Positions 12,248 through 23,551 are shown, counted from the stretch's first letter. The stretch: 64,000 nt of DNA from Cordilura impudica (GCA_963682025.1 OY821521.1:98261354-98325353); one strand, 5' to 3'. Numbers and translations are program-made. The notes: a model not told the origin generated them from the sequence alone.

Positions 12248-12868
12248 CAGTTTTTTTTTTTTTTTTTTTTTAATTTGCAAATTTATTTATTTTGAAATTT
12301 CATGTTCGTACACATTGGATTTTTTGGACGGTTTTAGCTTCTGAAATCTAGGTGTCTGTTGAATTTATCTAATATTGAACTTGACACATATTCCTCAGTA
12401 GTGGATGCTGTATAACGTTGTGCATTTGAGTTTTGGGAAATATTTGGGGCAAAGTCTATACTATCTACATTTTGAAGTGAACGCTTCTAAAGGCGATTCC
12501 ATCAAATGTTTCTTTTAAAATAAATTCTCTTCAAGCAAATAAAAAATCTAAATTTTATATTAGAACAATACTATGGTCTGAAGATGAGGAAGAAAGGAAA
12601 TTACATGTTTTTATTTGAAAATGAACAACTTTATTCACGTATTCTATTTTTTATTTTATAATATAATGTAATATACGCTTTAAACGTTTCATTATATACT
12701 AAATGATCTCAAATCTACAAATAATTTTTTTAAAATTATATAATATTATTTTTTTACAAATATATAACTAGCGCTTTTTAGCGCTTTTCGTTTCATTAAA
12801 ATTTGGCGCCTTTTAGCGCTATTTGGGTACTGCTTTGCGCTTTTTACTTTGAAAAAGTTGGCATCGCT
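12248..12868 (-). mobile_element. Possible hAT-like element remnant
   Basis: On the minus strand the right boundary reads CAGCGATGCCAACTTTTTC, resembling hAT ends and the end CAGTGATGCCAGG at 43570. Adjacent is a cluster of TTTTAGCGCTTTT-type motifs (12772-12850). A 46-codon open stretch at about 12480-12340 (minus) looks protein-like but is unassigned. The other end is not clearly found; the poly-T at 12251 may mark it. Confidence 0.4.
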
Positions 12869-13434
12869 GCCTAATAGCCATGGCAAACGGGACTAATATA
12901 GACTGCCGTATTTCGGATTTGAAGAATTCTCGTTTGGCATTCCTTTTACTTACGAACTATTGGTTAGTATAAAGGTGTGGAGCGAAATATTCAAAGTAGT
13001 GTGTTAGAAACAGATTCGGGTGGAAATAATTTTTTTAATGTTTAGCAAAAATAAAGGTTTTAACCATTTTAAGCCATTTTTTACAAATTAGGAACATTTT
13101 GAATCTTCATATTTAAAACAACTTTAAATTCTTAAAATGCGTTATAACTACACAAGATCAATAATTTTCTCGCATGTTGAAATATAAAAATTTTAACAGT
13201 CACCGCATAAGAAGGGAGCTATGTATGTATACAAGTGTTTGGTGTTTGTTTACTTTAAGACCAACACCACATTTATAAAATTGACATCTGTTTGGTTAAC
13301 ACAAAAATAACCGACTAAACTGAACGAATGAACATAACACTGCAAGTCGTTTGGTTATTTGGCTGACTGATTATGATATGTGATTTCTAAGTAAAAAGCT
13401 ATAACGTCATTTTTTTTTTTCCAAAATGTTTGTT
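12869..13434. other. zip intronic interval, nothing recognised
   Basis: Unique-looking AT-rich sequence just downstream of zip exon 2. No repeat or RNA gene was identified. Confidence 0.4.
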
Positions 13435-13514
13435 TATACAACAAAATAATGTCTGTATGTGTAAATCGTGCACATTTGCACATTTGTATAACTAGATGGA
13501 AAAAAGATACTTAC

Positions 13515-13730
13515 ATAAATCAAACCCGAATAATATCTGTCCTTGATATTGTGCAAGACGGATGCTTCATTCAGACATGTTAATTCAGCCATATCCTCGA
13601 CTTTGTCGAATTTAGGCGGATTCATTTTTTGTATATCATCACGCAGAATCATAACACGTTTACCCGTTTCGGTAAGTTCAACTTCAACTTCGTCGCCATG
13701 TTCACGTTTAATACTGGCAGCCACAAAACC
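13515..13730 (-). CDS. zip: Non-muscle myosin II heavy chain (zipper), coding exon 2
   Basis: This 216-bp exon (72 codons, phase 0 at both ends) begins [15 protein letters not shown] and ends [10 protein letters not shown] recognise it as near-identical to the Drosophila zipper segment after HENQ. It encodes most of the myosin N-terminal SH3-like barrel and the first helix of the motor domain ([21 protein letters not shown] region). The acceptor is TTTTCAG directly before GGTTTT and the donor is TAT followed by GTAAGTATC. The product is the heavy chain of cytoplasmic myosin II, an actin motor acting in cytokinesis, cell shape change and dorsal closure. The actin-binding and ATPase core and the coiled-coil tail are encoded outside the window. 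Open frame continuing past the donor is intronic read-through. Confidence 0.95.
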
Positions 13731-13739
13731 CTGAAAATT

Positions 13740-14559
13740 AAAAAGAAAAAATTAAAAATAAATATAATAAGTACTAATAGAGGAATTAATTTTTTAAATT
13801 CCATAATAAACATAAGTATAAGAAGAAAAAGAAAACCAGAAATCCATTACATTTCTAATGTACTCGTATGTATCTAATTCGAAAATTCCTTAGCTTTCAT
13901 TATTTGTATTTAATTTGACTTAACACCATCAACGACATAAAGCAGCATGTGTGCAAGTATGTGTAAAATCTGCAAAACAATATATTTTCTATGCAAATGT
14001 TGCCGTTTGTAAGAACAACTGTATTCATTTTGCGGGCAATACAAACAATAAAATACACATCCAAATCAGGGATGTGAAATGAAAACTCCAAAAAGTTACC
14101 TACAATGAAACGAAATGGTACTTTTTGTACTCTCACAAAAATCCGTAGAATCCAAGAGCATATAAAAACTTAATAAGTGGGACAACAATTAGGGAATTCT
14201 TAAGGTGTACTAGTTTTAAGTTATAAAGAAATACAAGATATCAAAATATAGATGTATGTGAACACCCTGTCGTAAATAAATTTTAAAAAAATATTTGAAA
14301 TAAACTGCAAACGTTGTATTGTCGTATAATTTTATTATTTTTAAATATGTCTTTATTTATATTTCTTATTGATATGATCTCAAAAACGCAACTACTTTCT
14401 CCGAATCATCTTTAATTTAATATTTATGTTGTCGTTAGCCCATTTTTATTTTTAACCAAGGAGCATCATATAGCACTTTGTTAAAGTTTGGCTCATTAAA
14501 ACACGCAGTTTTTAAAAATAATTTAAGTATTATTGTGCCGTCTATAGTTTACGAGAAAT
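13740..14559. other. zip intronic interval, nothing recognised
   Basis: AT-rich DNA between exon 2 and the piggyBac relic. It includes the pyrimidine-rich tract before the exon-2 acceptor. A TTAACC near 14453 could be an eroded piggyBac end but is not matched at the other side. Confidence 0.4.
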
Positions 14560-16365
14560 TCAAAAGTTAATTGCTGCCAAACATTGGCTGAAGAAATTGA
14601 AGATGGGGAAGCTTTAGAAGGATTGAGGTGCCCAATATTTCGGAAATGGAATTTCATACTCTAGGAGTTGAACTGACAAACTTGGTGGATTTAGTACCAG
14701 AAAGCCCTTGCGAAGTTTCTGAAAGCACCAAAATCCAATTCACCAAAAAAAAAAATTTGCATGGAAGAACAGGCTCATGCGAAATCAAGAATTAATTACA
14801 TTTTATCCGCCAAATGATAATTATATTTTTGAAACGACATTTCAATATTTCGAAAAATATTTCGGTAACGAGTTTTTTACAAAGCCGCATATTATATAAA
14901 TTTATATGCCATTCACCAAGGTAAATCAACTTTCAAATAATCCATTGCTGATGAAATGTGTATATAAAATATTTGGGCTTCATATTATGACGAGTTGTTT
15001 GAAATTTCCTCGAATGCGAATGTACCTTGATAAGCTTTGGGGAATGCCTTTGTTTTATAAAAAAATGACGGTCAACCGTTTCTTCTTATTACGAAACTAT
15101 ATACATGTAACAGATATTTCAGCTCGACCAAGAGAATGTCACGATAGAATGTACAAAGTAAGGCCTGTAATTGAACAGGTGCGTCGTCGGCTTCACCAAG
15201 TGCCTTTGGAGGAAAATCTTTGCGTAGGCGAGCAAGTAATTCCATTCAAAGGAAAATTTACTGGCCTGCAATATATAAGGCCAACCAGTTCTACGGGGTA
15301 TCAAAGTGTTGTTTTTATGCGGTAAGAGTGGAATACCCCATGATTTCATTATCTACCAAGGTTCTACAACACCACTCAACCAAATATTAGTCAAGACCAT
15401 AGGAAGTGGACCAGCAGTTTTATTGCACTTGATAAAGCGCATTCCAATGCATTTTCAGGGTCACAAATTATATTTTGATAATTACTTCCCTTCTTTTTAA
15501 GTATTTGAAACTCTTCTGGATAGAGGTATTTATATAGCAATCAACCTTTGCCTGACCAAAAAGCTTTGAGTAAGCGTGGAAGAGGTTCTGAATGCTGTAG
15601 TGAGAACGGAAAAGTGATATTTACAAGGTTGGTTTTACAATTCTCCCTGTTTATTGTTTATTTCTGAACGAGATTATAAATTTTTGTTAATCAATTTTCA
15701 GGTGGTTGTAAATCTAGCTTCGCACTTCGTGGGAGTCGGCTCATCAGATATGGCGAAGAGATGGGACAAAAAATATCAAAATATGTAGAAGTAAACCGTC
15801 CTGAAGTTGTGCGTTTATACAATGAAAATATAGGTGGAGTGGAACTACTAGATCAAATGCGACAGTACTATAGAATCAACATTCGTACTTCAAAATAGAC
15901 CGTACGCGTAATAACGCATTTTGTTGACTTGGCGCTTACAGCTTCGTGGATGGAATATAAAAAAGCGTGTGAAAGAAATGGAATCCCACAAAGAGATATA
16001 TTAGATTCCCAAAGTTTTCGTGCCGATGTAGCGAATGTTTTGATTAAATTGCAGAAAAAATATAATGATATTGATAGAGGGAGACCATCTGGAACCCCTT
16101 TATGTCCACCTACACCAGAAAGTTGCATATAAACGATTTCTACTGAACTATTGCAAAATTCACTCAAACGCAAAAAAAAAACAAATCAAAGTGTTCCTGC
16201 TAAAGATAGTCATAACCACTTACCAGAATTTTTAGAAAATACCAATGCAGGTCGCTGCAAAACGGCCGGTTGTTCAAAAAAATCTTTCATTGTTTGCAAA
16301 ACGTGTAACGTTTAACTTTGTGTAAAACGCGGAAGCAATTGTTTTGCAAACTATCACCCAAAATA
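14560..16365 (+). pseudogene. piggyBac-family transposase pseudogene
   Basis: Segments in order: FYPPNDNYIFETTFQYFEKY (about 14800); a 139-codon frame at 14906-15325 with DRMYKVRPVIEQVRRRLHQV and QVIPFKGKFTGLQYIRP; then after a frameshift near 15303, KSGIPHDFIIYQGSTTP and LYFDNYFPSF; then ASHFVGVGSSDMAKRWDKKY, GGVELLDQMRQYYRINIRTS and HFVDLALTASWMEYKKA. It ends in a Cys-rich tail (GRCKTAGCSKKSFIVCKTC), as in piggyBac-like (DDE_Tnp_1_7) transposases. The family's triad is Asp, Asp, Asp. Here the first is Gly (VGEQ, codon 15227-15229), the second is present (FDNYF, 15477-15479) and the third is Glu (GGVELLDQ, 15842-15844). Multiple stops and frameshifts add to the loss. GGGTTAA at about 16579 could be the right TTAA end. 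Confidence 0.85.
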
Positions 16366-16589
16366 AATGTTTTGATTACTTTTGTACTATTTGTACTTAT
16401 TTACTTACAAGAAATATGTCCCCTGAATAATTTTGTCCAATGTATTGGACAACACATTGCAGCCAGGTGGGACAACCTACCTGGAATTTGACTTTAGATT
16501 CTTACTAAGCACCCACCGAATTAGCTAACACTGAAATTTTCAGAATTTTATCTCAACTAGTTCACTTTAATGACGGAAAGGGTTAAGCA

Positions 16590-17649
16590 AATCTTCAAAA
16601 TCAGACCAAAAAAAAAAATCAATGCATTAAAACGATAAGTAAGAATAATCAAAAACGAATTACTTTAATTAAATAAAATAAAATTAATTAAATTGATTGG
16701 TAAAGGTCCAGGCAGTAGTGACAAAGTACTTAAGTTCTTATCGTTTTATCCCAGATCCACACACATACACATCACTGTCTTATATGTAATTTAATTTGTG
16801 TGATGTTATTTTGCCAGATTTTTTTTCATCTCATTTACTTAAACGTCAAGTTGAAGGAATTTTTTTTTGAGAGCCTTGAACTTGTTTCACTTCGTATATA
16901 TATAAACGAAAGAAGAAAATGATGAAGAAGAAGAACATAACCAAATACTGCTGAAAATGCGCTCAAAATATGCAGCATCAAGAGTATGTATAATGGATGA
17001 AAAAAAGAGTGTTTTAGTGCACAACCATGAATGCAATGTGGTTGCACACATAATACAACAACCTAACAAAAGGCAAAGGCAGATACAGGAACGTACGAAA
17101 GCTAAAATGACAACCAGGCGTATTCTACGTCAAAATATTCATTTTTACATATGAAGATATTTATATTCCGTTCATTTATATAATTACATTTGGCAAGTAT
17201 CATAATGATGAAATGCAGTTGTTGGTTTGTTCTTCCGAGGAATGGAAAGAAATTGCAATATTTTTTGGGCGGGGTACAATTGTTTACACAACACAGATTT
17301 CGTTCATGTTGGTAAAACAGTCATTTTGAACAAAAGCTTTGGCATATATATTGTAAATTTAAAGACGAATTACGAAAGCTCGTGTTGTTTTCAATACAAA
17401 TTATTCTTACAAAATAAATACCTTAAAATATTCCAAAGAATAATATACACTTTCAAACGTTCCATTATGTAGATATAACACATTAAACTATATATAAATG
17501 TATATTTTTTCACTCAACTCTATTTATCAAGGAATTACTCTTAAATTCCATTCTTGATCGATAAAAAAAATCATCAACGTATACCTACGACGGCGATCCC
17601 AGAACAACCCGACCATACAAAGAAAACATAACAAATTTGGGAAAAATTT
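16590..17649. other. Intronic interval, nothing recognised
   Basis: It contains a 65-codon plus-strand frame (16957-17154, basic, MRSKYAASRVCIMDEKKS...) without recognisable similarity, possibly chance. No paired repeats were found. Confidence 0.4.
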
Positions 17650-18270
17650 TCTTTATTTCTAAACATTATCTCCTTCAATAGCTTCGATACCTTGTTTATA
17701 GGTCTTTAAAATAGCAGACTCCACCTAAACCGCAGACTCCACCTCTACATTGTTAGCAAATAGAAACACTTTTCCAAGGAAATAGATAAATATCGGAGTG
17801 AGCTAAATCTGGTGAATAAGGTGCGAGATGAAGCAATTCGAAGGTCAATTCATTGATTTTGGTCCTCACAAAATGTGAACTAATGCATGGCTTAATGAAA
17901 CAACACTTTCTTTTTCGCCATTTGTTGCCTCCTTTCCTTAATTTCATCAATTAAAGTTAGCATAATACTCGCTTTTTGAAGGTAATCAATAAAAGTTATC
18001 CCATGCGCATCCAAAAAAACAGATTCCATAATTTTCCTGCAGATGGAACTGTCTTCGCCTTCTTTAGACACGATTCTCCCATTTTCTTAGCCGTTTATGG
18101 CACGGCCACCTAAATTATTCGACCACTACGGTGTTCGTCTTGGTAGTCGTAAACGAAGGCGCAGTAGAATCTAACATAGCCCAGCTTCAGTATTGGTTGG
18201 ACTGAAACCTTTCAAATGAAAGTATTGAATTACGTAACGGTAACCAATTTTTTCCATGTTTACGTTGAGA
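17650..18270 (-). pseudogene. Internally deleted mariner transposase
   Basis: Minus-strand pieces in order: MEKIGYRYVIQYFHLKGFSP (N-terminus, about 18257), SICRKIMESVFWMRMG then ITFIDYLQK-like (central block, first catalytic region), KCCFIKPCISSHFVRTKINE with FELLHLAPYSPDLAHSDIYL (third Asp region, 17760-17890), and YKQGIEAIEGDNV (C-terminus). Frames shift between the pieces and the segment between N-terminal and catalytic parts is shortened. Confidence 0.7.
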
Positions 18271-18367
18271 TCGAATACTTTTGATGGCTCCAAAAAAATA
18301 TTGTAAGGAACGTGGCGCCTTTAAATTTAGAACATATCTTTTATAAGTGTTTTTCAAACTACTGCTG

Positions 18368-18496
18368 CTATACGTCAGGTCTGGTTGTTGAGAAGAAGCA
18401 ACGAAGAAAATATATTTTTCTAAATATCATATCTATACGTCAGGTCTGGTTGTTGAGAAGAAGAAACGAAGAAAATATATATTTCTAAATATCATA
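18368..18496. repeat. Tandem duplication, two 65-bp units
   Basis: Two near-identical units begin CTATACGTCAGGTCTGGTTG at 18368 and 18433 and continue through CGAAGAAAATATAT and TCTAAATATCAT. Only a few differences separate them, so the duplication is recent. Confidence 0.9.
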
Positions 18497-19115
18497 AGTA
18501 CTATGCGGTTTTCTGATGCAAGCTTTATTCAGTGATTCTATTAACGTTAATTGATTTTATTTTTGTAGGGAATTTGTTTAATGTGAGTCGGTCGTGAGAT
18601 TTAAACCTGCGTCTTGTCAAATATAGATTCGAACTGCACGTTTGTCTGCATGCACTATAAAACATTCACCCAAAGAAAGGCCTATAGAGGTATAGAGGTT
18701 AGTTTTTAAAACTGAGCCGCTTTATAAGTAATGCCAACTTTTCTAAAGTCAGTAATATTACATGTATAATTAAAAAGCTAAACTACAAATTATAAACACT
18801 ACATTTTCATCCGATGAGTTTACGGAACACATAAACTTGTTCGTTATTGAAATATTTTATTGGTCAACTGAAAATGATAATCTTATTATGTCAAGATATA
18901 ATGAGTTAGTGCAGATATTTAATACTGCAAATTTTTGACTCGGTCCCGCGTTTTATTATACCGATTGACTCGAAATCACTCTCTGAGCTTGAGATCCAGA
19001 TAATCATATTTATCTCGGTCAAATTTGGTTAATGTGTCTACATAAATAAATAATCAATCCAAACTGTGCAGGAGATTCACTTTCCGAGATTCACTTAAAT
19101 CAGAATAAAGATATA

Positions 19116-20743
19116 AAGTCACTCAAAGAAAGTGTTTTCCTAATGCTAACAAATATGAGTACAACAACAAAGCTATTATCCCAATTATTCTCATATTTGC
19201 ATTGTTTGATTATTGCACTATTATCTTCAACTACAATAACATAAATTTTTTGTAATAAGGGTTACAAGAATGATTAAAACATGTGCATTAACACCTTTCC
19301 ACGCTGCTCGCATATTAGTCCACAATTCATCCAAGTTAACAGATGTACCAACAACACCTCTTTTGAGAATTCCCCAGAGGTGTTCGATGGAGTTAAGATC
19401 GGGTGACTGGGGCGGCCAATAAAGAACTTTGTAGCTATTGTCACTAAGCCATTTTTACGTAAGTTTGACGGTTTATTTGCATCATTATCATGGGAAACAC
19501 GATATCCGGCGACTGCAATTTGAATTTTTTTTCTCAGTAAAGGGAAGATTCGTGCTTAATATGTCCACGTAGGATTGCGCAGTCATCGTACCAACAATTC
19601 TGTCGACTGTTCCAACTCCTTTAGCCATCTTGTAACCCCACACCATCACGGATCCACCGCAAAAATTTAAAGTTGGTCTGATATCTTTCGCTTGCAAAGT
19701 TCTTCCTGGGGCCAAATCACCGCATTCGATATCGAGTAAAATCGATTGAAGTTTCATATTTTGGTTTATTATTTAAACAAGACGGACAAACATCAGACCT
19801 CGTTTCACTTTTACTCTTAATTAGGAGCCATAATTCGTTAACTGCGACATAGTAAAAAATTTTTCGAAAAATTTCGATAACGAATGCGGTGATTTGGACC
19901 CTGGCTTTCGCCACCATCCGACCCAAGACGATTAATTTTGGTCTCATCTGACCATATTACTTTTGCCCAGTCCGCTGCCCCCACGAGGCATATTTTTTGC
20001 AAAGTCCAAACGGATTTTTTGGTGCCTTTTGGTAAGTAATGGCTTTTTCACTTTGGCACGTCCCTTCAAGCCAGCAGACCGCAACGTACTTCTTACCGTT
20101 TCAACACAAACATGAATATTTTCACTTTCTGCAAGCTATTTCTGAATTCGAACTGCGTTTTCAACTTTCTGTTTCCGACGTTCTCTTAAAATGTGCCGTT
20201 CTGTGGTCTCAGATAACATTTTTTTTTTCTGACTCCACGAGAAAGGACTTTCGCACTCCCCCGCGCTGGTTTTGGAAATGTTGAGAAGTATTGAAATCTC
20301 ACCGCAACTTTTACCTTGGAGTAAAAATTGGTGAATTTGGCTAACTTTTAACGACGCCAGTGGGCGAACCATTTTAAACTTTAAAAAACGTTAAAAAGTG
20401 AATAAAAAATACAACAACAAATTTAAGTCAGTCTTACCTTTTCAAAAATGTTCTTCAACCAAGAAAAATAAACTTGCAAAAACTTTTATACGAATTTTTG
20501 TAACAAAACACGTGAAGCTTCAACAAGTAATTAAACACAAAAAACTTCCCAATGACTTATTACCCAGATTTTGCTAATTTTCGATAATGGTACATATTAC
20601 AATAAAGTTATTGATTTGTAGTTGGTGATAAGAGGGCAATAAACAAACAAAGCAAATTTGAGAATAATTGGGGCAATAGCTTTGTTGTTGTACTCAAATT
20701 TGTTAGCATTGGAAAAACACTGGGACAGTTCTTTGAGTGACTG
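19116..20743 (-). mobile_element. Tc1-like transposon, near complete, with long inverted repeats and TA duplication
   Basis: Terminal inverted repeats of about 140 bp (start AAGTCACTCAAAG left, CAGTCACTCAAAG right; shared AATGCTAACAAATNTGAGTA and CAACAACAAAGCTATT) are flanked by TA at 19114-19115 and 20744-20745. On the minus strand the transposase starts MVRPLASLKVSQIHQFLLQG at 20372 (paired-like helix-turn-helix). It retains the first Asp (IWSDETKINRLGSDG), GGSVMVWGYKMAKGVGTVDR, the second Asp (HDNDAN) and the Glu (DLNSIEHLWGIL, about 19390). Frameshifts and the inserted MITE (19710-19899) inactivate it. Confidence 0.9.
19710..19899. mobile_element. 190-bp MITE inserted in the Tc1 transposase
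   Basis: Ends GGCCAAATCACCGCATTCG and, reverse-complemented, GTCCAAATCACCGCATTCG match at 17 of 19 positions. CCTGG flanks both sides (19705-19709, 19900-19904). Removing the insert and one CCTGG rejoins the transposase reading SDGGESQ to EELCKRK, as expected for Tc1. A shorter copy is at 11396-11484. Confidence 0.85.
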
Positions 20744-20906
20744 TACATATGATATAGATTTTACTCAAATTTGGATTTTATATGTTTTTACATCAACAAA
20801 ATAATCTCACTCACGATGGTAATGATCCTACCACTTTTTGATTTTAGATCGAGTCCCCATATAATATTCAGATCTACAAGCAGCAAATTTATTTTTACTC
20901 ATTTTA

Positions 20907-21370
20907 AGCTGCGTTCACACTACGTGTTTTGCTTGTGTTTTTCTTAGTTTTTTATCACGTGTAATTTGTACATATAGTGTGAACCCTTTCAAATATTGTT
21001 TATGTACAACACATTTTGTAAGACATATGTAAATTTTTCAATTAGAGCAGGTTCTATTTTGGCAAGACAAACATATAAAAATACAACACTGCTTGTGGCG
21101 AAAGAAAAACAGAGCAAATTATAAAGATTAATATTGAAAGAAAAATAAATTGTTAAATATTAATTAACAATTATAAAATATATAACTTTATTTTTAACAA
21201 TAAATTTTTGTAAATTCACAAATTAAATCAGCTGTTGTTTACATTTATAGGTTATGTCATACGGAAAATTTTTAATCGTATGTAAAACGCCAATTTTGAC
21301 ACACACGGAATTACTATGGATCGTAAAACTGAATTTACATATGGAAAATACACATAGTTTAAACACACCT
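20907..21370. mobile_element. MITE, same family as 40052-40543, TTA duplication
   Basis: Left AGCTGCGTTCACACTACGTG and right (reverse complement) AGGTGTGTTTAAACTATGTG are imperfect inverted ends. TTA flanks both sides (20904-20906, 21371-21373). The interior, including GCAGGTTCTATTTTGGCA and CAACACTGCTTGTGGCGAAA, is the reverse complement of the 40052-40543 interior. The copies share the AATCAGCTGTTGTTTACATT block. Confidence 0.85.
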
Positions 21371-21429
21371 TTACATGTTCATGTATATTTTGATATGACG
21401 ATTGTTAGACAAAACACTTCCGAATATCA

Positions 21430-21484
21430 TTGTATAGGGTGTCGTATATTCGGTTTTGACTGACTTTAATTTTCTTACTTGTTT
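21430..21484 (+). mobile_element. DINE-1-like terminal fragment
   Basis: TGTATAGGGTGTCGTATATT then CGG...GACT and TTTTCTTACTTGTTT correspond to the last 55 bp of the DINE-like repeat with a decayed palindrome. Confidence 0.6.
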
Positions 21485-22720
21485 CATGTTAATTGTATAA
21501 AACAGTAAATATGAATATTATGATAAACAATTTGTTCGAGGTTGTTGTCTTTTTGTTTTTATCTTTTATAAAGTACAGTGAAACTTAACAAAAACGTTCA
21601 GTTGTATTCAGAGACTAATGTCAAAGTCAAAAATTATTTTCGGTCTCATCAGTCCCACAGTGTTAGTTACTACTGTTTTAAGTTAAATAAGCAGTAGCCG
21701 CCAGTTTCTAAGCGGTCGTGATTATTACAAGTTAACGGCCTAGTAGCTAGTCAATTGTTGGCTGCACCCATAGAAAAGATAACAACATTATTTAAATTCT
21801 TGAGACAAAGACTCACTCACACAAAACACCAAATACTCTACATAACATTACACGTACGTTTCTTTGTACAACGTTCACTTACCTAAAGACGAAAGTGGTT
21901 TTTCTAGATGAGGCTAAAGACTAAGAAATTGTATATACGACTACTTGAAGTGTTTGTGTATGTATGTATGTTAGTATAGTTCTATGTTCTAGTACCACAT
22001 TATTTTGAAGGAAAATACACATTTATAAATAATAATATTTATATTAATTTGTTTTCCAGACAAATTGAATATGTGGCTGTTGGTTATTTAAAAAGTTACA
22101 TTTTATTTTCTTCTACCATTTGGTGTTTTGTTCTCATTTTCACCGGAAAATATTGTATGAACAAAAAGACAACACAAATAAAACTTTGTTTTGTCTATTG
22201 TACTGATATTTTAAAAATAATCAAAAAGAAAAATCATAATAATAATCATTATAACAGAACAGAATAGGAAATGTTTATCGATTCATTTTCTATTCTCATC
22301 AGCGATTTGATAAAAAAACTAATACTATTTTCTGGGAAGTCAGGGCGTTTTCATGCAAATAAATGATTTAAATTGGAGAACATTTTTTAAATGATAGCAA
22401 AAAAAATAAAATGTATTTTAATTTTTAGATTAGAATTCTTGCAGTTTCATCCCATTTTATTTTGCTGTGTTATTTACCATTAAAAAAACAAACAAAACGG
22501 TAAACAAAAAAAACTAAATCAAAGTAAAATAAAATAAAAGAGTAACCAATAAAATAATTTAATCTCAGACTATAGAGAAGAAGAAAATATTGAAATTGGA
22601 GCAAATGTGGGCGAGGTAGCATTTCCTTAAAACATATTGTTAAACTTTTTTAACGAAAAAACTACAGCATGAAGAGAAACATAACAACAAAATGCTTGAA
22701 TGAAAAAACAAAACAGAAAC
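21485..22720. other. Intronic interval, nothing recognised
   Basis: AT-rich DNA without supported coding or paired repeats. A 72-codon frame at 22049-22267 is hydrophobic/AT-driven and unrecognised. Confidence 0.4.
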
Positions 22721-23551
22721 AACAAGTAAAAAAATTATAGTCGGTCTAGACCGACTATACGATACCCTATACCATGCGTTTAGAAACCCTATCTCTTAGG
22801 CCCAACTAACTGGACATTGAAAATAAGCAAAAACCAAATTTGAGTGGGATTTTTATTATTTTTTTTGGCTGCAGATATGAAAAAGTTCATATCGGATGCT
22901 ATATCTATAAAGGGACTAGGTCCAAAAATGGACCGATCCTGATCATGTTTGGTAATGTCTCTTGTATTTTGCAAAAATATGTACAAACAAAATTTGAGAA
23001 GAATCAGTGCAATATTTTTGTTTTTTAATAGATTTAAGTGAAGATCGGGAAGCAGCTCTATATGGGGTCAAAGGGATCATTTTTGGACTACTCATTAGTG
23101 GATGTAATGAACGCATACAAACCCAATTTGAGTAAGATCTATATGACAATTTGGATCTTATGGCAATTTATGTCGATTTCATATGGGTAATTTGTATGGG
23201 GGCTAGGTCTGAACATGGACCGATTCTCACCAATTTCAATAGCGTTCATCCCATGGCCGATAAAAGCTTATATACCAAATTTCGTCAAAATATATTCATA
23301 TTTGCGACCTGCAGTTTGATTACAAACTTTACATGGACACACAGACGGACGGACGGACGGACGGACGGACGGACGGACGGACGGACGGACGGACGGACGG
23401 ACGGACGGACGGACATTGTTAAATCAACTCAGAAAGTGATTCTGATTCGATCGGTATAATTAAAGATGGGTCTAGGTCAAATATTTTTGGTTGTTACAAA
23501 CAGCAGCACAAAGTCATTATACCCAAACCACATAGTGGTATAGGGTATAAA
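22721..23551 (-). mobile_element. DINE-1/Helentron-like repeat, copy d (full length, both ends)
   Basis: Opposite to copy a. It begins AACAAGTAAAAAAATTATAG, followed by the palindrome TAGTCGGTCTAGACCGACTA. It carries all shared internal blocks (GACCGATCCTGATCATGTTT, AGTGAAGATCGGGAAGCAGC, ATTTGCGACCTGCAGTTTG) and an expanded GGAC tract, and ends CCACATAGTGGTATAGGGTA. This is the best reference copy in the window (831 bp). It has no long coding frame. Confidence 0.8.
23345..23413. repeat. (ACGG)n microsatellite inside DINE-like copy d
   Basis: About 17 near-perfect ACGG units. Sibling copies have only 3-5 units (4441-4470, 28108-28124, 36367-36375), so this tract expanded within this copy. Confidence 0.95.

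Larger units (their letters stand above)
1..13514 (-). other. zip: zip intron 2 (partial; continues off the left edge)
   Basis: Everything left of the zip exon-2 donor (GTAAGT, read on the minus strand from 13514) is intronic to zip in this window. The next expected exon, which should begin with the motor-domain strand following GLIY and carry the ATP-binding P-loop, was not found, so it must lie beyond position 1. The intron is filled with mobile-element remnants listed separately. No other gene was recognised in it. It is an inference that the intron is continuous to the edge. Confidence 0.8.

Noticed and set aside
14453..16583. Complete piggyBac with TTAA ends
   Set aside because: TTAACC at 14453 and GGGTTAA at 16579 occur, but the adjacent bases are not inverted repeats of each other, so the ends are not established.
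16957..17154. 65-codon basic frame as a small gene
   Set aside because: No recognisable similarity, no initiator or splice context, and length within chance for this composition.
23345..23413. CRISPR-like array
   Set aside because: Pure tetranucleotide repeat without spacers. Likewise the 5450-6000 units are contiguous tandem repeats in a eukaryotic intron.
23151..23459. 102-codon frame with repeated GRTD
   Set aside because: It is translation of the ACGG microsatellite inside a DINE-like repeat, also open in other copies. Not a protein.
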